Source of the DNA: an uncultured Anaerovibrio sp.
GTDB lineage: Bacteria > Bacillota > Negativicutes > Selenomonadales > Selenomonadaceae
Assembly: GCA_902786545.1 (NCBI GenBank)
Contig: CADACU010000002.1
Span: 25,865-89,864, forward strand
Direction of reading: 5' to 3'
Length of the DNA: 64,000 bases
Within the stretch, counting starts at the first letter, position 1. Every line of letters starts with the position of its first letter. This document shows, piece by piece, positions 7,555 through 15,887 of the stretch. Below the pieces are notes generated by a model. It was given only the letters and a program-made list of their open reading frames with translations. It ran no database searches and was not told where the DNA came from. The position numbers and the translations under genes were made by a program.

Positions 7555-7637
7555 AACGAGGTGAAGATGTCCCCCTCCTCTTTAGGTGGGGGTGAAAACA
7601 AACTTCAACAGGTGGTGAGCATATCTCCCACCTCGTT
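7555..7637 (+). repeat. Nested inverted repeat in the rplT-rib spacer
   Basis: AACGAGGTG (7555-7563) pairs with CACCTCGTT (7629-7637). Inside is a second hairpin built on CCCCC..GGGGG around CTTTAGG. The inner hairpin resembles the middle hairpin of the 124-bp elements (CCCACCT-N-AGGTGG), but the rest does not match them. No gene is present. Confidence 0.55.
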
Positions 7638-7696
7638 GAAACGCTAATTGGAAGATTTTTCTTCTAAAGAAGAAAAATTTGAACAATGGCGTTATA
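7635..7696 (+). repeat. Small palindromic repeat (GCGTTATA family), copy A
   Basis: The element starts GTTGAAACGC, has a central hairpin ATTTTTCTTC-TAAA-GAAGAAAAAT, and ends TTGAACAATGGCGTTATA. The ends pair as AACGC..GCGTT. It shares both ends, but not the central hairpin, with four units at 14646-14968 and a half-unit near 33971. Confidence 0.7.
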
Positions 7697-7719
7697 AACA
7701 CTGATGGTATACCTATAGG

Positions 7720-7748
7720 TTGCGGGAATGTCGTCTATATGGTAAAAT
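7720..7748 (+). promoter_or_regulatory. Promoter of the riboflavin operon
   Basis: TTGCGG (7720-7725) and TAAAAT (7743-7748) are 17 bases apart, 20 bases ahead of the FMN riboswitch. Confidence 0.65.
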
Positions 7749-7767
7749 ACTCGGTGGAAATACAGAT

Positions 7768-7943
7768 ACAGTCTTTGGGGCAGGGTGCAATTCCTTACCG
7801 GCGGTATAGCCCGCGAGCCTTACGGGGCATGACCTGGTGCGACTCCAGGGCCGACAGTATAGTCTGGATGAGAAAAGACTTGTGTGTACAGTTATTTTGT
7901 GTGCATTTTGGGCTGTTGAGGAGTTTCTTCAACGCCCTTTTTT
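7768..7943 (+). ncRNA. FMN riboswitch (RFN element) with terminator
   Basis: The aptamer at about 7768-7881 shows the conserved RFN blocks: CTTTGGGGCAGGGTGCAATT, CCTTACCGGCGGTATAGCCC, GCATGACCTGGTGCGACTCC, AGGGCCGACAGTATAGTCTG and GATGAGAAAAGA. A terminator stem, GGGCTGTTGA..TTCAACGCCC (7910-7937), then six Ts, lies before ribD. FMN binding should favour termination and so switch off riboflavin synthesis. Confidence 0.96.
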
Positions 7944-7988
7944 ATTTCCGGCAGAGTGTTGGATAGATGTTGGGAAGAAGTGATATTA

Positions 7989-9077
7989 TTGCAGGATGAG
8001 TATTTTATGGGGGAAGCCCTGCGGGTAGCCCGTAATGCGGTCGGCCGGACCTCACCAAATCCATTGGTAGGGGCTGTTATTGTAAAAAACGGCCGCATTG
8101 TGGCAGAAGGCTGGCACCGGAAGGCCGGGACCCCTCACGCGGAAATTCATGCTCTTAATATGGCAGGAGATTTGGCTAAAGGGGCCACAGTATATGTGAC
8201 ACTGGAGCCGTGCTCCCATTACGGTCGGACTGGTCCGTGTGCTAAGGCCTTGGTGGAGGCGGGTGTAGCCCGGGTGGTTGTGGCTATGCTGGATCCGAAT
8301 CCACAAGTGGCCGGACGGGGAATAAAGCTATTGCAGGATGCCGGTATTGAGGTTGAAACCGGAGTCTGTGAAAATGAAGCCAAACGGCTCAATGAGGTTT
8401 TTTTGAAATGGATTACGGAGGGGATGCCGTTTGTGGCCTTGAAGACGGCTATGTCCCTTGATGGCAAAATTGCTACCGCTACCGGTCAATCCCAGTGGAT
8501 TACCAACGAAGAGTCCCGGCTGTGGACTCACTATCTTCGGGATTGCCACGATGGAATAATGGTGGGGATAAATACTGCCCTAAAGGATAATCCAAGTCTG
8601 ACCACCCGGTTGCCGGAGGGGAATGGCAAAAATCCGGTGCGGATAGTGGTGGACAGTCAGGGGCGCCTGCCACTGGATGCCAAGCTGGTCACTGATAATG
8701 AAGCGGAGACTGTTGTGGCGGTGTCCCAACGGGCCAGTGATAAAACGGTGCAGGCCCTGGAAAAAGCCGGCGTAAAGGTTATTGTGGCTGGGGAAAACAA
8801 GGTTGATTTACGACTTTTGCTGCAAAAGCTGGGTGAGCTGAATATTTGCTCAGTGTTGGTAGAAGGCGGCGGTCAGTTGAATTTTTCCTTGTTAAAGGAT
8901 GATTTGGTGGATAAGGTGTATGCCTTTGTCGCACCAAAGCTGATCGGTGGGGCGGATGCCCTGACTCCAGTGGAGGGGGCCGGCTTTGCCGAGCTGTCCC
9001 AGGCCGTGCAGCTGACGGATGTGACAACTGAGCTGATAAACGGTGATGTGCTGATTACGGCCCGGGTGGCCAGATAA
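7989..9077 (+). CDS. ribD: Bifunctional pyrimidine deaminase/reductase RibD
   Basis: RibD deaminates the GTP-derived pyrimidine and then reduces its ribose side chain. The deaminase half has the zinc motifs HAEIHAL and PCSHYGRTGPC. The reductase half starts near KTAMSLDGKIATATG and includes ILVEGGG-like VLVEGGGQLNFSLL. The length of 362 residues is normal. I place the start at TTG 7989, giving MQDEYFMGEALRVA, the family N-terminus. GAAGAAGTGAT lies just upstream, and the duplicated scar near 7440 has a better version (GAGGTGAT) at the same distance. A start at 7956 would lie in the terminator region. Confidence 0.93.
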   Translation: MQDEYFMGEALRVARNAVGRTSPNPLVGAVIVKNGRIVAEGWHRKAGTPHAEIHALNMAGDLAKGATVYVTLEPCSHYGRTGPCAKALVEAGVARVVVAMLDPNPQVAGRGIKLLQDAGIEVETGVCENEAKRLNEVFLKWITEGMPFVALKTAMSLDGKIATATGQSQWITNEESRLWTHYLRDCHDGIMVGINTALKDNPSLTTRLPEGNGKNPVRIVVDSQGRLPLDAKLVTDNEAETVVAVSQRASDKTVQALEKAGVKVIVAGENKVDLRLLLQKLGELNICSVLVEGGGQLNFSLLKDDLVDKVYAFVAPKLIGGADALTPVEGAGFAELSQAVQLTDVTTELINGDVLITARVAR

Positions 9078-9086
9078 GGTGATAGG

Positions 9087-9725
9087 ATGTTTACTGGAAT
9101 AATTGAAGAGGTTGGTTCCGTACAGAGCGTGGGAGGTGGCTGTCTTGCCATAAAGGCCCGGAAAGTTCTGCAGGATGTCCAGCTGGGGGACAGTATTGCT
9201 GTTAATGGGGTATGCCTGACGGTGACCAGCTTTGACGGCAACAGCTTTCAGGCGGATGTTATGCCGGAAACCATTCGGCGTACCTCGTTGTCTGAACTGA
9301 AAACGGGCAGCCCGGTGAATTTGGAACGGGCCCTCACATTAAATACCCGGTTGGGTGGTCATATAGTCAGTGGCCATATTGACGGAGTAGGGAAGATCGT
9401 TTCTCTTCGGGAAGAAAAAAATGCGGTACTCATGAAAATTTCAGCTGATGGTGATATATTGAGATATATTGTGGAAAAAGGCTCTGTTGCACTGGATGGC
9501 ATTAGCCTGACCGTGGCTGAGGTGACTGAGGGGGATTTTACCGTTTCGTTGATTCCCCATACCAGACAGGTGACGAATTTGTCCCATAAAAGGGCTGGTT
9601 CCCTAATAAATATTGAAAATGATATTATCGGAAAATATGTGGAAAAGCTGTTGGCCCCCCGGGAGGTCCAAGCTACGGCTGCCAGCCGTATAACCATGGA
9701 TTTTCTGAAAAACAATGGATTTTAA
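9087..9725 (+). CDS. ribE: Riboflavin synthase alpha chain
   Basis: This enzyme dismutates two molecules of 6,7-dimethyl-8-ribityllumazine into riboflavin and the pyrimidine substrate of RibH. The N-terminus MFTGIIEEVGSV and the two internal lumazine-binding repeats are clear: GDSIAVNGVCLTVT with LGGHIVSGHIDGVG, then KGSVALDGISLTVAEV. The length of 212 residues is standard. It starts nine bases after ribD with GATAGG close by. It is the second gene of the FMN-controlled operon. Confidence 0.96.
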   Translation: MFTGIIEEVGSVQSVGGGCLAIKARKVLQDVQLGDSIAVNGVCLTVTSFDGNSFQADVMPETIRRTSLSELKTGSPVNLERALTLNTRLGGHIVSGHIDGVGKIVSLREEKNAVLMKISADGDILRYIVEKGSVALDGISLTVAEVTEGDFTVSLIPHTRQVTNLSHKRAGSLINIENDIIGKYVEKLLAPREVQATAASRITMDFLKNNGF

Positions 9726-9779
9726 GATAATGTCAACGAAGTTGGCAGTTGAAGAAACTTTATTTAAGGAGCGAAAATA

Positions 9780-10979
9780 ATGGCAGATTTTGCAACAGTT
9801 GAAGAAGCGATTGAAGAAATACGCAAGGGCAATATGGTAGTCGTGGTAGATGATGAGGACCGGGAAAATGAAGGCGATCTGATTGTGGCTGCCGAAAAGC
9901 TGACGCCAGAGCATGTTAATTTTATGGCTACCTATGCCAAGGGACTTATTTGTACCCCGATGGAAGCCGAGGATTTGGACCGGCTGGAAATTTTCCAGAT
10001 GGTTTCCAACAATACTGATAATCACGAAACTGCCTTTACTGTTTCTGTGGATGCGGTAACCACTACCACAGGTATTTCTGCCTATGAGCGGTGTGAGACT
10101 GTTAAGCGGCTTATTGATCCTGAGTCCAAGCCGGAGACCTTCCGTCGGCCAGGTCATGTTTTCCCGCTGAGAAGTGTGCCGGGTGGCGTGCTTCGTCGGG
10201 CTGGTCATACGGAAACCACCACTGATCTGGCTAAATTGGCCGGATTGGCTCCAGCCGGACTTTGCTGCGAGATTATGGATGATGACGGTCATATGATGCG
10301 CACCCCACGGCTCATAGAGTTCTCCAAGGAACACAATTTAAAGCTGATTACAGTCAAAGCTCTTATTGAATACAGAAAGCGTACGGAGTGCTTTGTTGAA
10401 AAAATTGCTGAGGCTGATTTGCCAAGCAAATATGGACATTTCCGTATCCATGCATATGAAAGCAAGCTGGATGGCAAGTGTCATCTGGCCATTGTCAAGG
10501 GGGATATAAAGGGGAAAAAGGATGTACTGGTGCGGGTACATTCCGAGTGTCTGACCGGTGATGCACTGGGCTCCTTGCGGTGTGACTGCGGTGAACAGCT
10601 GGCAGTAGCCTTGAAGCGCATTGAGGCTGAGGGAGAGGGCATGGTTCTCTATATGCGGCAGGAGGGCCGTGGTATTGGTCTTGGCAATAAAATGCGGGCT
10701 TATGAGCTGCAGGATGGCGGCAAGGACACAGTAGAGGCCAATGTTTTGCTGGGCTTTGCTCCGGATGAGCGGGATTATGGCATCGGGGCACAGATTTTGG
10801 CGGATATGGGCCTTACCACTATACGCTTGATGACCAATAATCCAGCCAAACGGGCCGGTCTGGAGGGCTATGGCCTGAAAATTGTGTCCCGGGTACCGTT
10901 GGAGGTGCCAAGCAACGAGTACAACAAGCAGTATATGAAGGTCAAGAAAACCAAGATGGGTCACATTTTGGCCGAATAA
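9780..10979 (+). CDS. ribBA: DHBP synthase / GTP cyclohydrolase II fusion
   Basis: The 399-residue fusion carries out the two entry reactions of riboflavin synthesis. The N-terminal half, RibB (to about residue 200), has [12 protein letters not shown] and [14 protein letters not shown], for making 3,4-dihydroxybutanone phosphate. The C-terminal half, RibA, has [19 protein letters not shown] with the three zinc Cys and RQEGRGIGL at the active site. AAGGAGCG precedes the ATG. The 96 bases between this gene and ribH contain nothing I can identify. Confidence 0.97.
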   Translation: MADFATVEEAIEEIRKGNMVVVVDDEDRENEGDLIVAAEKLTPEHVNFMATYAKGLICTPMEAEDLDRLEIFQMVSNNTDNHETAFTVSVDAVTTTTGISAYERCETVKRLIDPESKPETFRRPGHVFPLRSVPGGVLRRAGHTETTTDLAKLAGLAPAGLCCEIMDDDGHMMRTPRLIEFSKEHNLKLITVKALIEYRKRTECFVEKIAEADLPSKYGHFRIHAYESKLDGKCHLAIVKGDIKGKKDVLVRVHSECLTGDALGSLRCDCGEQLAVALKRIEAEGEGMVLYMRQEGRGIGLGNKMRAYELQDGGKDTVEANVLLGFAPDERDYGIGAQILADMGLTTIRLMTNNPAKRAGLEGYGLKIVSRVPLEVPSNEYNKQYMKVKKTKMGHILAE

Positions 10980-11075
10980 GGAAAATCGCATGCGAGTTTC
11001 CATCAAGGAAATCTGGCGTACAGGTTTCCCTGTAGGAATACAAAATGGTATTAGCATAATATGGAGGTAAGCAAA

Positions 11076-11546
11076 ATGAAAGAAATAAAGGTTATTGAGG
11101 GAATGTTAAATGCCCAGGGCATGAAGTTCGGTATTGTAGTGTCCCGTTTTAACGAGTTTATGACATCCAAGCTGTTGGGCGGCGCACTGGATACACTGCA
11201 TCGTCATGGGGCATCTGAGGATGATATTACCGTGGCCTGGGTACCGGGGGCTTATGAGCTGCCATTGGTGTCCAAGAAGATGGCTGAAAGCGGTAAATAT
11301 GATGCTATTATTGCTTTGGGCGTGGTTATCCGTGGTTCCACCAGTCATTATGACTATGTGTGCAACGAGGCAGCCAAGGGGATTGCTCAGGCCAGCATGG
11401 CTACCGGTGTACCGGTAACCTTCAGCGTGGTTACTACTGAAAATATTGAGCAGGCGATTGAACGGGCTGGTACCAAAGCTGGCAACAAGGGTTCCGATGG
11501 GGCTATGACCGCCATTGAGATGGCCAATCTCTTGAAGCAGCTCTAA
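11076..11546 (+). CDS. ribH: 6,7-Dimethyl-8-ribityllumazine synthase
   Basis: RibH joins the RibD and RibB products into the lumazine that RibE uses. The protein has [17 protein letters not shown] at the N-terminus, VPGAYELPL, and [19 protein letters not shown], the phosphate- and substrate-binding loop. With the ATG at 11076 it has 156 residues and GGAGGT seven bases upstream. An ATG at 11061 overlaps that ribosome binding site. It completes the riboflavin pathway genes of the operon. Confidence 0.97.
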   Translation: MKEIKVIEGMLNAQGMKFGIVVSRFNEFMTSKLLGGALDTLHRHGASEDDITVAWVPGAYELPLVSKKMAESGKYDAIIALGVVIRGSTSHYDYVCNEAAKGIAQASMATGVPVTFSVVTTENIEQAIERAGTKAGNKGSDGAMTAIEMANLLKQL

Positions 11547-11625
11547 GAATAACGCGAAATAAATGATAGGACTTGTTGGATAATAACCGGCAGGATCTGA
11601 TTATTAAAATTTGAGGGGATATAAA

Positions 11626-12465
11626 ATGATTTTTAGTAATAATAATTTGAAGAAGTCCGTGGCTATGGCCACCTGTGCTCTTGCCTTGGCCTGGGGGGCT
11701 CTAGGTACTGCCTATGCCGATAGTGTCACAGACCAGGCGGAACAGCCACAGGGAAAAATTGGTATTGGAGCTAATGCCACCAATTTGCAGAATGCCTATG
11801 ATTATTGGGAACGGGGCTGTTTCAAGAAGCTGAAAGAGGATTATGAAGGAGCTATTGCCGATTTTACGGTTGCTATTGATAAGCAACCGGATTATGTGGA
11901 AGCCTACAATAATCGGGGGCTGTGCTATACGGCTCAGGGCAATTTTGCCTTGGCGCTGAAGGATTTTGACAAGGCGATTGAATTGGCACCGGATTATGCT
12001 GATGTGTATTTTAATAAGGCAGAGCTTTATGCTTTAAGTGAACAACCACAGGAGGCTATTGAAGTATATGGTCAGTGCTTGAAGGTGAATCCAAAGCATA
12101 TTGAAGCCTATTACAACCGGGGAAACAGCTATGCCGGATTGGGGCAATATCAGGCCGCTATAGGTGATTATACGGCTATTATTGATATTGACAGTGAGTA
12201 TTTGGATGCTTACTATGTCCGGGGGAATGCTTATGGCCGGCTGAAGCAGTATGAAAAGGCTTTGGCAGACTACGAGTTTGTTCTGTCCAAGTTCAAGAGC
12301 TTCTATGCAGCCCGGTTTATGAAGGGCCTGGTACTGGAGCGGTTGGGCCGCAAGGAGGAAGCTCGGGAAACCTTTGAGGAATTCCTGAAGAATGTGCCGG
12401 ATATTGATGTCTATGCTGATCGGATTGCTACCGCCAAGGAATTGGTAGAGGAATTAAAGAAATAA
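11626..12465 (+). CDS. Secreted tetratricopeptide-repeat protein, 279 aa
   Basis: A signal peptide is clear: basic start NNLKKSV, hydrophobic MATCALALAWGALG, then TAYADS as the likely cleavage region. From about residue 50 the protein is a run of TPR units: AIADFTVAIDKQPDYVEAYNN, ALKDFDKAIELAPDYADVYF, AIEVYGQCLKVNPKHIEAYY, AIGDYTAIIDIDSEYLDAYY, ALADYEFVLSKFKSFYAARF, and a last partial one. TPR scaffolds bind other proteins, here on the outer face of the membrane. Partners are unknown. The ATG at 11626 has GAGGGG seven bases upstream. hslO follows after eight bases. Confidence 0.85.
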   Translation: MIFSNNNLKKSVAMATCALALAWGALGTAYADSVTDQAEQPQGKIGIGANATNLQNAYDYWERGCFKKLKEDYEGAIADFTVAIDKQPDYVEAYNNRGLCYTAQGNFALALKDFDKAIELAPDYADVYFNKAELYALSEQPQEAIEVYGQCLKVNPKHIEAYYNRGNSYAGLGQYQAAIGDYTAIIDIDSEYLDAYYVRGNAYGRLKQYEKALADYEFVLSKFKSFYAARFMKGLVLERLGRKEEARETFEEFLKNVPDIDVYADRIATAKELVEELKK

Positions 12466-12473
12466 GGATAAAG

Positions 12474-13349
12474 ATGAGTGATATTTTAGTAAAAGCAATT
12501 ACAAAGGGAATAAGGGTATATGCAGCGGTGACTACTGAGCTGGTCAACGAAGCCATAAAACGCCATGACTGTTCGCCTACAGCGGCAGCTGCTTTGGGCC
12601 GGACCATGACGGGAGCCCTGCTGTTGGCGGCCAACTTGAAAAATCAGGAGGCAATTACCGTCAGCTTTCAGGGAAACGGCCCTTTGGGCTATATTACCGC
12701 CGATGCTACTCCGGATGGCTATGTTAGAGGCTATGTGGGCAATCCGCATGTGGATCTGCCGTTAAAGGCTGATGGCAAGCTGGATGTAGGCGGGGCTGTT
12801 GGTGAGGGAATGGTGCAGGTGACCAGATTTACCGGATTGGGGGAACCAATGCGGGGGAGTTGCGAAATCGTTTCCGGAGAAATAGCCGAGGATTTGACCA
12901 ATTACCTGTTCACCTCAGAACAGACGGCATCCAGTGTGGGCCTGGGGGTATTGGTTGGCACTGATTTCAAGGCTATAGCCGCTGGCGGCTTTATGCTTCA
13001 GCTGATGCCGGATGCCGATGAGGAAATTATTTCCCGGGTGGAGGAAGCCCTGAAAAAGGTGCGGCCAGTGTCCAGTATGATTGCGGATGGGGTCAGTGCC
13101 AAGGGGATTATTGCCGAGCTGATGGCTGGATTTGAAATGGATTATTTGAGCAGCACGGAGCTGGCATTCAGGTGCAAATGCAACCGGGAACGCATTGAAG
13201 ATGTGCTGTTGAGCCTGTCTCACGCTGATATGCAGGCCCTGGTGGATGATGGTCAGGCTGAGGTGTGCTGTCAGTTCTGCGGGGAGAAGTATCATTTTGA
13301 AAAGGATGAGCTGGTTCATCTGATGAAGCTGGCGGATGGGGTTCGATAA
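12474..13349 (+). CDS. hslO: Redox-regulated chaperone Hsp33
   Basis: Hsp33 is a cytoplasmic holdase activated by disulfide formation under oxidative stress. The 291-residue protein begins MSDILVKAITKGIRVYAA and has GPLGYITADATPDGYVRGYV and MRGSCEIVSGEIAEDLTNY from the substrate-binding domain. The redox switch is intact: FRCKCNRER (CxC) and CCQFCGEKYHF (CxxC) can hold zinc. It follows the TPR gene by eight bases, so the two are probably one transcript. Confidence 0.95.
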   Translation: MSDILVKAITKGIRVYAAVTTELVNEAIKRHDCSPTAAAALGRTMTGALLLAANLKNQEAITVSFQGNGPLGYITADATPDGYVRGYVGNPHVDLPLKADGKLDVGGAVGEGMVQVTRFTGLGEPMRGSCEIVSGEIAEDLTNYLFTSEQTASSVGLGVLVGTDFKAIAAGGFMLQLMPDADEEIISRVEEALKKVRPVSSMIADGVSAKGIIAELMAGFEMDYLSSTELAFRCKCNRERIEDVLLSLSHADMQALVDDGQAEVCCQFCGEKYHFEKDELVHLMKLADGVR

Positions 13350-13460
13350 TCTTCTTGCAATTGAGTTTGAAAAATGATAGTATAGTTTGGCAATGGATTA
13401 TATTGTCATGTGTGGTATTTCTTGGCGTTATGGACAGCAAAAATATTTGCTGCCAAGGGG

Positions 13461-13490
13461 TTGCATTTGACAGACCTGTTATGATATAAT
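13461..13490 (+). promoter_or_regulatory. Promoter of rpmB
   Basis: TTGCAT (13461-13466) and TATAAT (13485-13490) are 18 bases apart. A better -35, TTGACA at 13467, leaves only a 12-base spacer. Upstream at 13435-13453 a dyad CAGCAAA-N4-TTTGCTG lacks a T run, so it is a weak terminator at best. Confidence 0.6.
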
Positions 13491-13578
13491 CTCTTTGTTG
13501 TGTGTATAGGACTATGTACATTTAGGGATTTACATATATGCAACTATGCGCCGATGAAATGTTAAGGAGGTGTGCTAC

Positions 13579-13770
13579 ATGGCAAATTTATGTGAAGTAT
13601 GCGGTAAGGGTGAATTGTCCGGTAACAATGTGAGCCATTCCCATTTGAAGACCAGACGCTCTTGGAAGCCAAATATTCAGCGCGTTCGTGCTCTTGTTGA
13701 GGGCGAGGTTAAGCGTGTAAATGTTTGCACTCGTTGCCTGCGTTCCGGTAAGGTTGAGAGAGCCATCTAA
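13579..13770 (+). CDS. rpmB: Ribosomal protein L28 (bL28), zinc-binding form
   Basis: The 63-residue protein starts MANLCEVCGKGELSGNNVSHS and ends with CTRCLRSGKVERAI. It is L28 of the large subunit with two CxxC pairs, the zinc-binding (C+) form. TTAAGGAGGTG lies nine bases before the ATG at 13579. The ATG at 13570 sits on that ribosome binding site and is rejected. Confidence 0.96.
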   Translation: MANLCEVCGKGELSGNNVSHSHLKTRRSWKPNIQRVRALVEGEVKRVNVCTRCLRSGKVERAI

Positions 13771-13798
13771 TTTTGCAAAATATCAACTGATATATCAT

Positions 13799-13836
13799 AA
13801 GAAAAGCCGATTAACTGTTGTTAGTCGGCTTTTCTT
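13799..13836. terminator. Strong terminator after rpmB
   Basis: AAGAAAAGCCGATTAAC pairs with GTTAGTCGGCTTTTCTT, with one G-T pair and a short loop. Confidence 0.92.
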
Positions 13837-14570
13837 ATTGGGCGGAGACCGTTGCTCCACAGGGCAATATGCCAGCAGCAGGTCTAACGGGGCACGCTCT
13901 CGCTCGAGACAGATTGCCTAGTGGTACTAAGTTCACTCGGCGCGGTGCTTGTGCTCGCTAAGTGCCAAGGCAATCTGATGTCCCCTTACAGACACACCAG
14001 CTGTCCTGTTTAAGCCTTCCCCTATGGGGAAGCACCTACAGGCACTAGGAGCAAAGCTCCGTCGGGGGGGCGCGAAGACGGTGGATGAGGTTTATCCCGA
14101 AGGGCATTTGCGGCAATTCGCGGGTCCTGCCATGGGATGTTCCATTCCTGCGCTTCGCACAGTGTCACATCAATTTGGCAGTTGGCTTCGGCGAAGGAAC
14201 GACGGTGAAAGTGCCTCCGTCAGAAACCTCACGGCGGCGCAAATGGATTTTGTGCTGATGTGGCATGTGACTACGCTTATCCATGGAATCATCCACATGT
14301 CACCCGCTGGGTTTTCCAGTAGCTAACTTAAATGGACCGGAGGGAAACTTTTCGCCTGCAAGCAGCGGAGTCCGGCCGCCGGCAGGCTCATCATGGGCAC
14401 GATATATATTTCCGCCTAGTGGAGGAGCGGCTCCGCCGCCTACGAAGAAACCGAAGCCTCCTTGCATGATGATTTGGACGCAGCAATGAAGCCGAAAATG
14501 TTTTCCGCAGGGCTTGGCTGGATGATGGGTGACAGGCAACATCCCCCACCAGATTTAGCTGCTACCCCCT
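13837..14570. other. Gene-free GC-rich spacer
   Basis: This stretch is richer in G and C than its flanks and stays open in several frames on both strands, but no frame has a ribosome binding site or a recognisable protein. It contains a long-range dyad, CAGATTGCCT (13910-13919) with AGGCAATCTG (13968-13977), whose loop is itself repetitive (TAGTGGTACTAAG, CTAAGTGCC). A short hairpin CTTCCCCTATGGGGAAG lies near 14017. TTTATCCCGAAGGGCAT near 14091 recurs as TCCATCCCGAAGGGCAT near 31360. I read it as layered intergenic repeats, not a degraded gene. Confidence 0.6.
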
Positions 14571-14638
14571 CAGTCATCTAAAGAAGCCAGCTCCCCCAAG
14601 GGAGCCAAGGAGAAAATCCTAATTCATAATTACCAATT
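14571..14638 (-). repeat. Dispersed intergenic element, copy 1 (minus orientation)
   Basis: The block runs from GCTACCCCCTCAGTCATCT to the GAATTAGGA-like tail and contains the hairpin GCTCCCTTGGGGGAGC. Its reverse complement matches 23700-23795 nearly base for base in the core. Elements of this kind are common between genes in gut Bacillota. Confidence 0.75.
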
Positions 14639-14645
14639 TAACCTT

Positions 14646-14968
14646 CGACGAAACGCTTAATAGGTATATTTTTCCATTGAGTTGGAAAAATTTGAACAAC
14701 TGCGTTATACCGAGATATTTTTTAATCCATCGGTGAAACGCCAGTAATGAATAATTTCCCATATAAATATGGGAAATTTTGAACAATTGCGTTATGTCGA
14801 GTTATACCTAAACTTCGACGAAACGCTCAATAGGTATATTTTTCCATTGAGTTGGAAAAATTTGAACAACTGCGTTATACCGAGAAATTTTTTAAACCAT
14901 CGGTGAAACGCCAGTAAGGAATAATTTCCCATATAAATATGGGAAATTTTGAACAATTGCGTTATAAT
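14646..14968 (+). repeat. Array of four small palindromic repeats (GCGTTATA family)
   Basis: Four units lie in a row: 14646-14709, 14731-14797, 14816-14879 and 14901-14968. Each starts GAAACGC, has a central hairpin and ends TTGAACAA-Y-TGCGTTATA. Units 1 and 3 share the hairpin TTTTTCCA-N6-TGGAAAAA. Units 2 and 4 share AATTTCCCATAT-AA-ATATGGGAAATT. The whole pair is duplicated with a period of 170 bases and only a few differences. The last unit ends GCGTTATAAT, a perfect -10 hexamer ahead of aroE. Confidence 0.8.
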
Positions 14969-15011
14969 TTAGAATGTATGATTGTTTAAAGATGGTTTGA
15001 GGTGTTGGCGG

Positions 15012-15869
15012 ATGATTACGGGCAAGACGAAGGTGCTGGCGGTTATTGGCAATCCTATAGCTCATTCCCTGTCACCGGTGTTTCAGAATGCCGGGATAAA
15101 GGCAGCGGGACTGGATTATGTTTATACCGCCCTGCCGGTGAATAATGATGATTTGGCAGCGGCTATAGCTGGAATGAAGGCCATGGGCTTTTGTGGGATG
15201 AATGTAACCATTCCCCACAAGGAACGGGTGATGGATTATCTTGACGCCATTGATGAGGATGCCAAGGTGCTGGGGGCAGTGAATACCATTGTGAACCGGG
15301 ACGGCGTTCTTACCGGCTACAACACAGATGTGAAAGGCTTTATAAATGGTATGAAGCAGCAGGGCTTTTCCCCGATGGGGAAGCAGGCGGTGCTGCTGGG
15401 AGCCGGTGGAGCGGCCCGGGCCATTATCTGGGGCCTTATACAGGAAAAGGTTGCCAGTTTGACTATCGGTGTCCGAAATGTAGCCAAGGTTCAGCCATTG
15501 GTGGATTATTTTGCCCAATATATGCCAATTACCTTGCTGGACTGGCAGACAGGGGCCTTTGAGCAGGCCCTGTCACAGGCTGAGCTTTTGATAAATGCCA
15601 CGCCATTGGGAATGTACCCAAAGGTGGATGCGGCTCCGCCGGTGAATTGGACCAAGGTTAAAAAAGGCATTTTCGTTTATGACATTATTTATACTCCAGC
15701 AGAAACCCTGTTTTTACGGCAGGCCAAGGAAAATGGCTGTCAGGTGTTAAATGGGGAGGCTATGCTGGTGGGGCAGGGTGCTGAGTCGTTTCGCCTATGG
15801 ACCGGGGTAGAGCCGGATACCAAGGTGATGACTGAAGCCCTACGGCAAGCGTTGACGCAAGGAAAGTAA
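15012..15869 (+). CDS. aroE: Shikimate dehydrogenase (NADP+)
   Basis: AroE reduces 3-dehydroshikimate to shikimate in chorismate synthesis. The 285-residue protein has GNPIAHSLSPVFQNAG (shikimate-binding), MNVTIPHKERVMDYLD with the catalytic Lys, NTDVKGF and the NADP loop LLGAGGAARAI. The start at ATG 15012 gives MITGKTKVLAVIG, with GAGGTG at 14999-15004. An in-frame start at 14982 adds an unlikely tail. No other aro gene is close. Its promoter probably uses the TATAAT at the end of the repeat array. ruvA follows after 18 bases. Confidence 0.95.
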   Translation: MITGKTKVLAVIGNPIAHSLSPVFQNAGIKAAGLDYVYTALPVNNDDLAAAIAGMKAMGFCGMNVTIPHKERVMDYLDAIDEDAKVLGAVNTIVNRDGVLTGYNTDVKGFINGMKQQGFSPMGKQAVLLGAGGAARAIIWGLIQEKVASLTIGVRNVAKVQPLVDYFAQYMPITLLDWQTGAFEQALSQAELLINATPLGMYPKVDAAPPVNWTKVKKGIFVYDIIYTPAETLFLRQAKENGCQVLNGEAMLVGQGAESFRLWTGVEPDTKVMTEALRQALTQGK

Positions 15870-15887
15870 CGGATTTGGAGTTTTGTG

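Noticed and set aside
7679-7966. A 95-codon frame over the FMN leader
   Set aside because: It covers the promoter, the riboswitch aptamer and its terminator, and so cannot be a gene.
13435-13453. CAGCAAA-AATA-TTTGCTG as a terminator of hslO
   Set aside because: There is no T run after the stem.
14300-14542. Minus-strand frame with Gly/Pro-rich protein in the 14-kb spacer
   Set aside because: Several frames are open here because of base composition. No ribosome binding site, no promoter and no recognisable domain.
14646-14968. CRISPR-like array
   Set aside because: The units are palindromes of two alternating types in a single 170-base duplication. There are no constant repeats of 25-35 bases with unique spacers and no cas gene.
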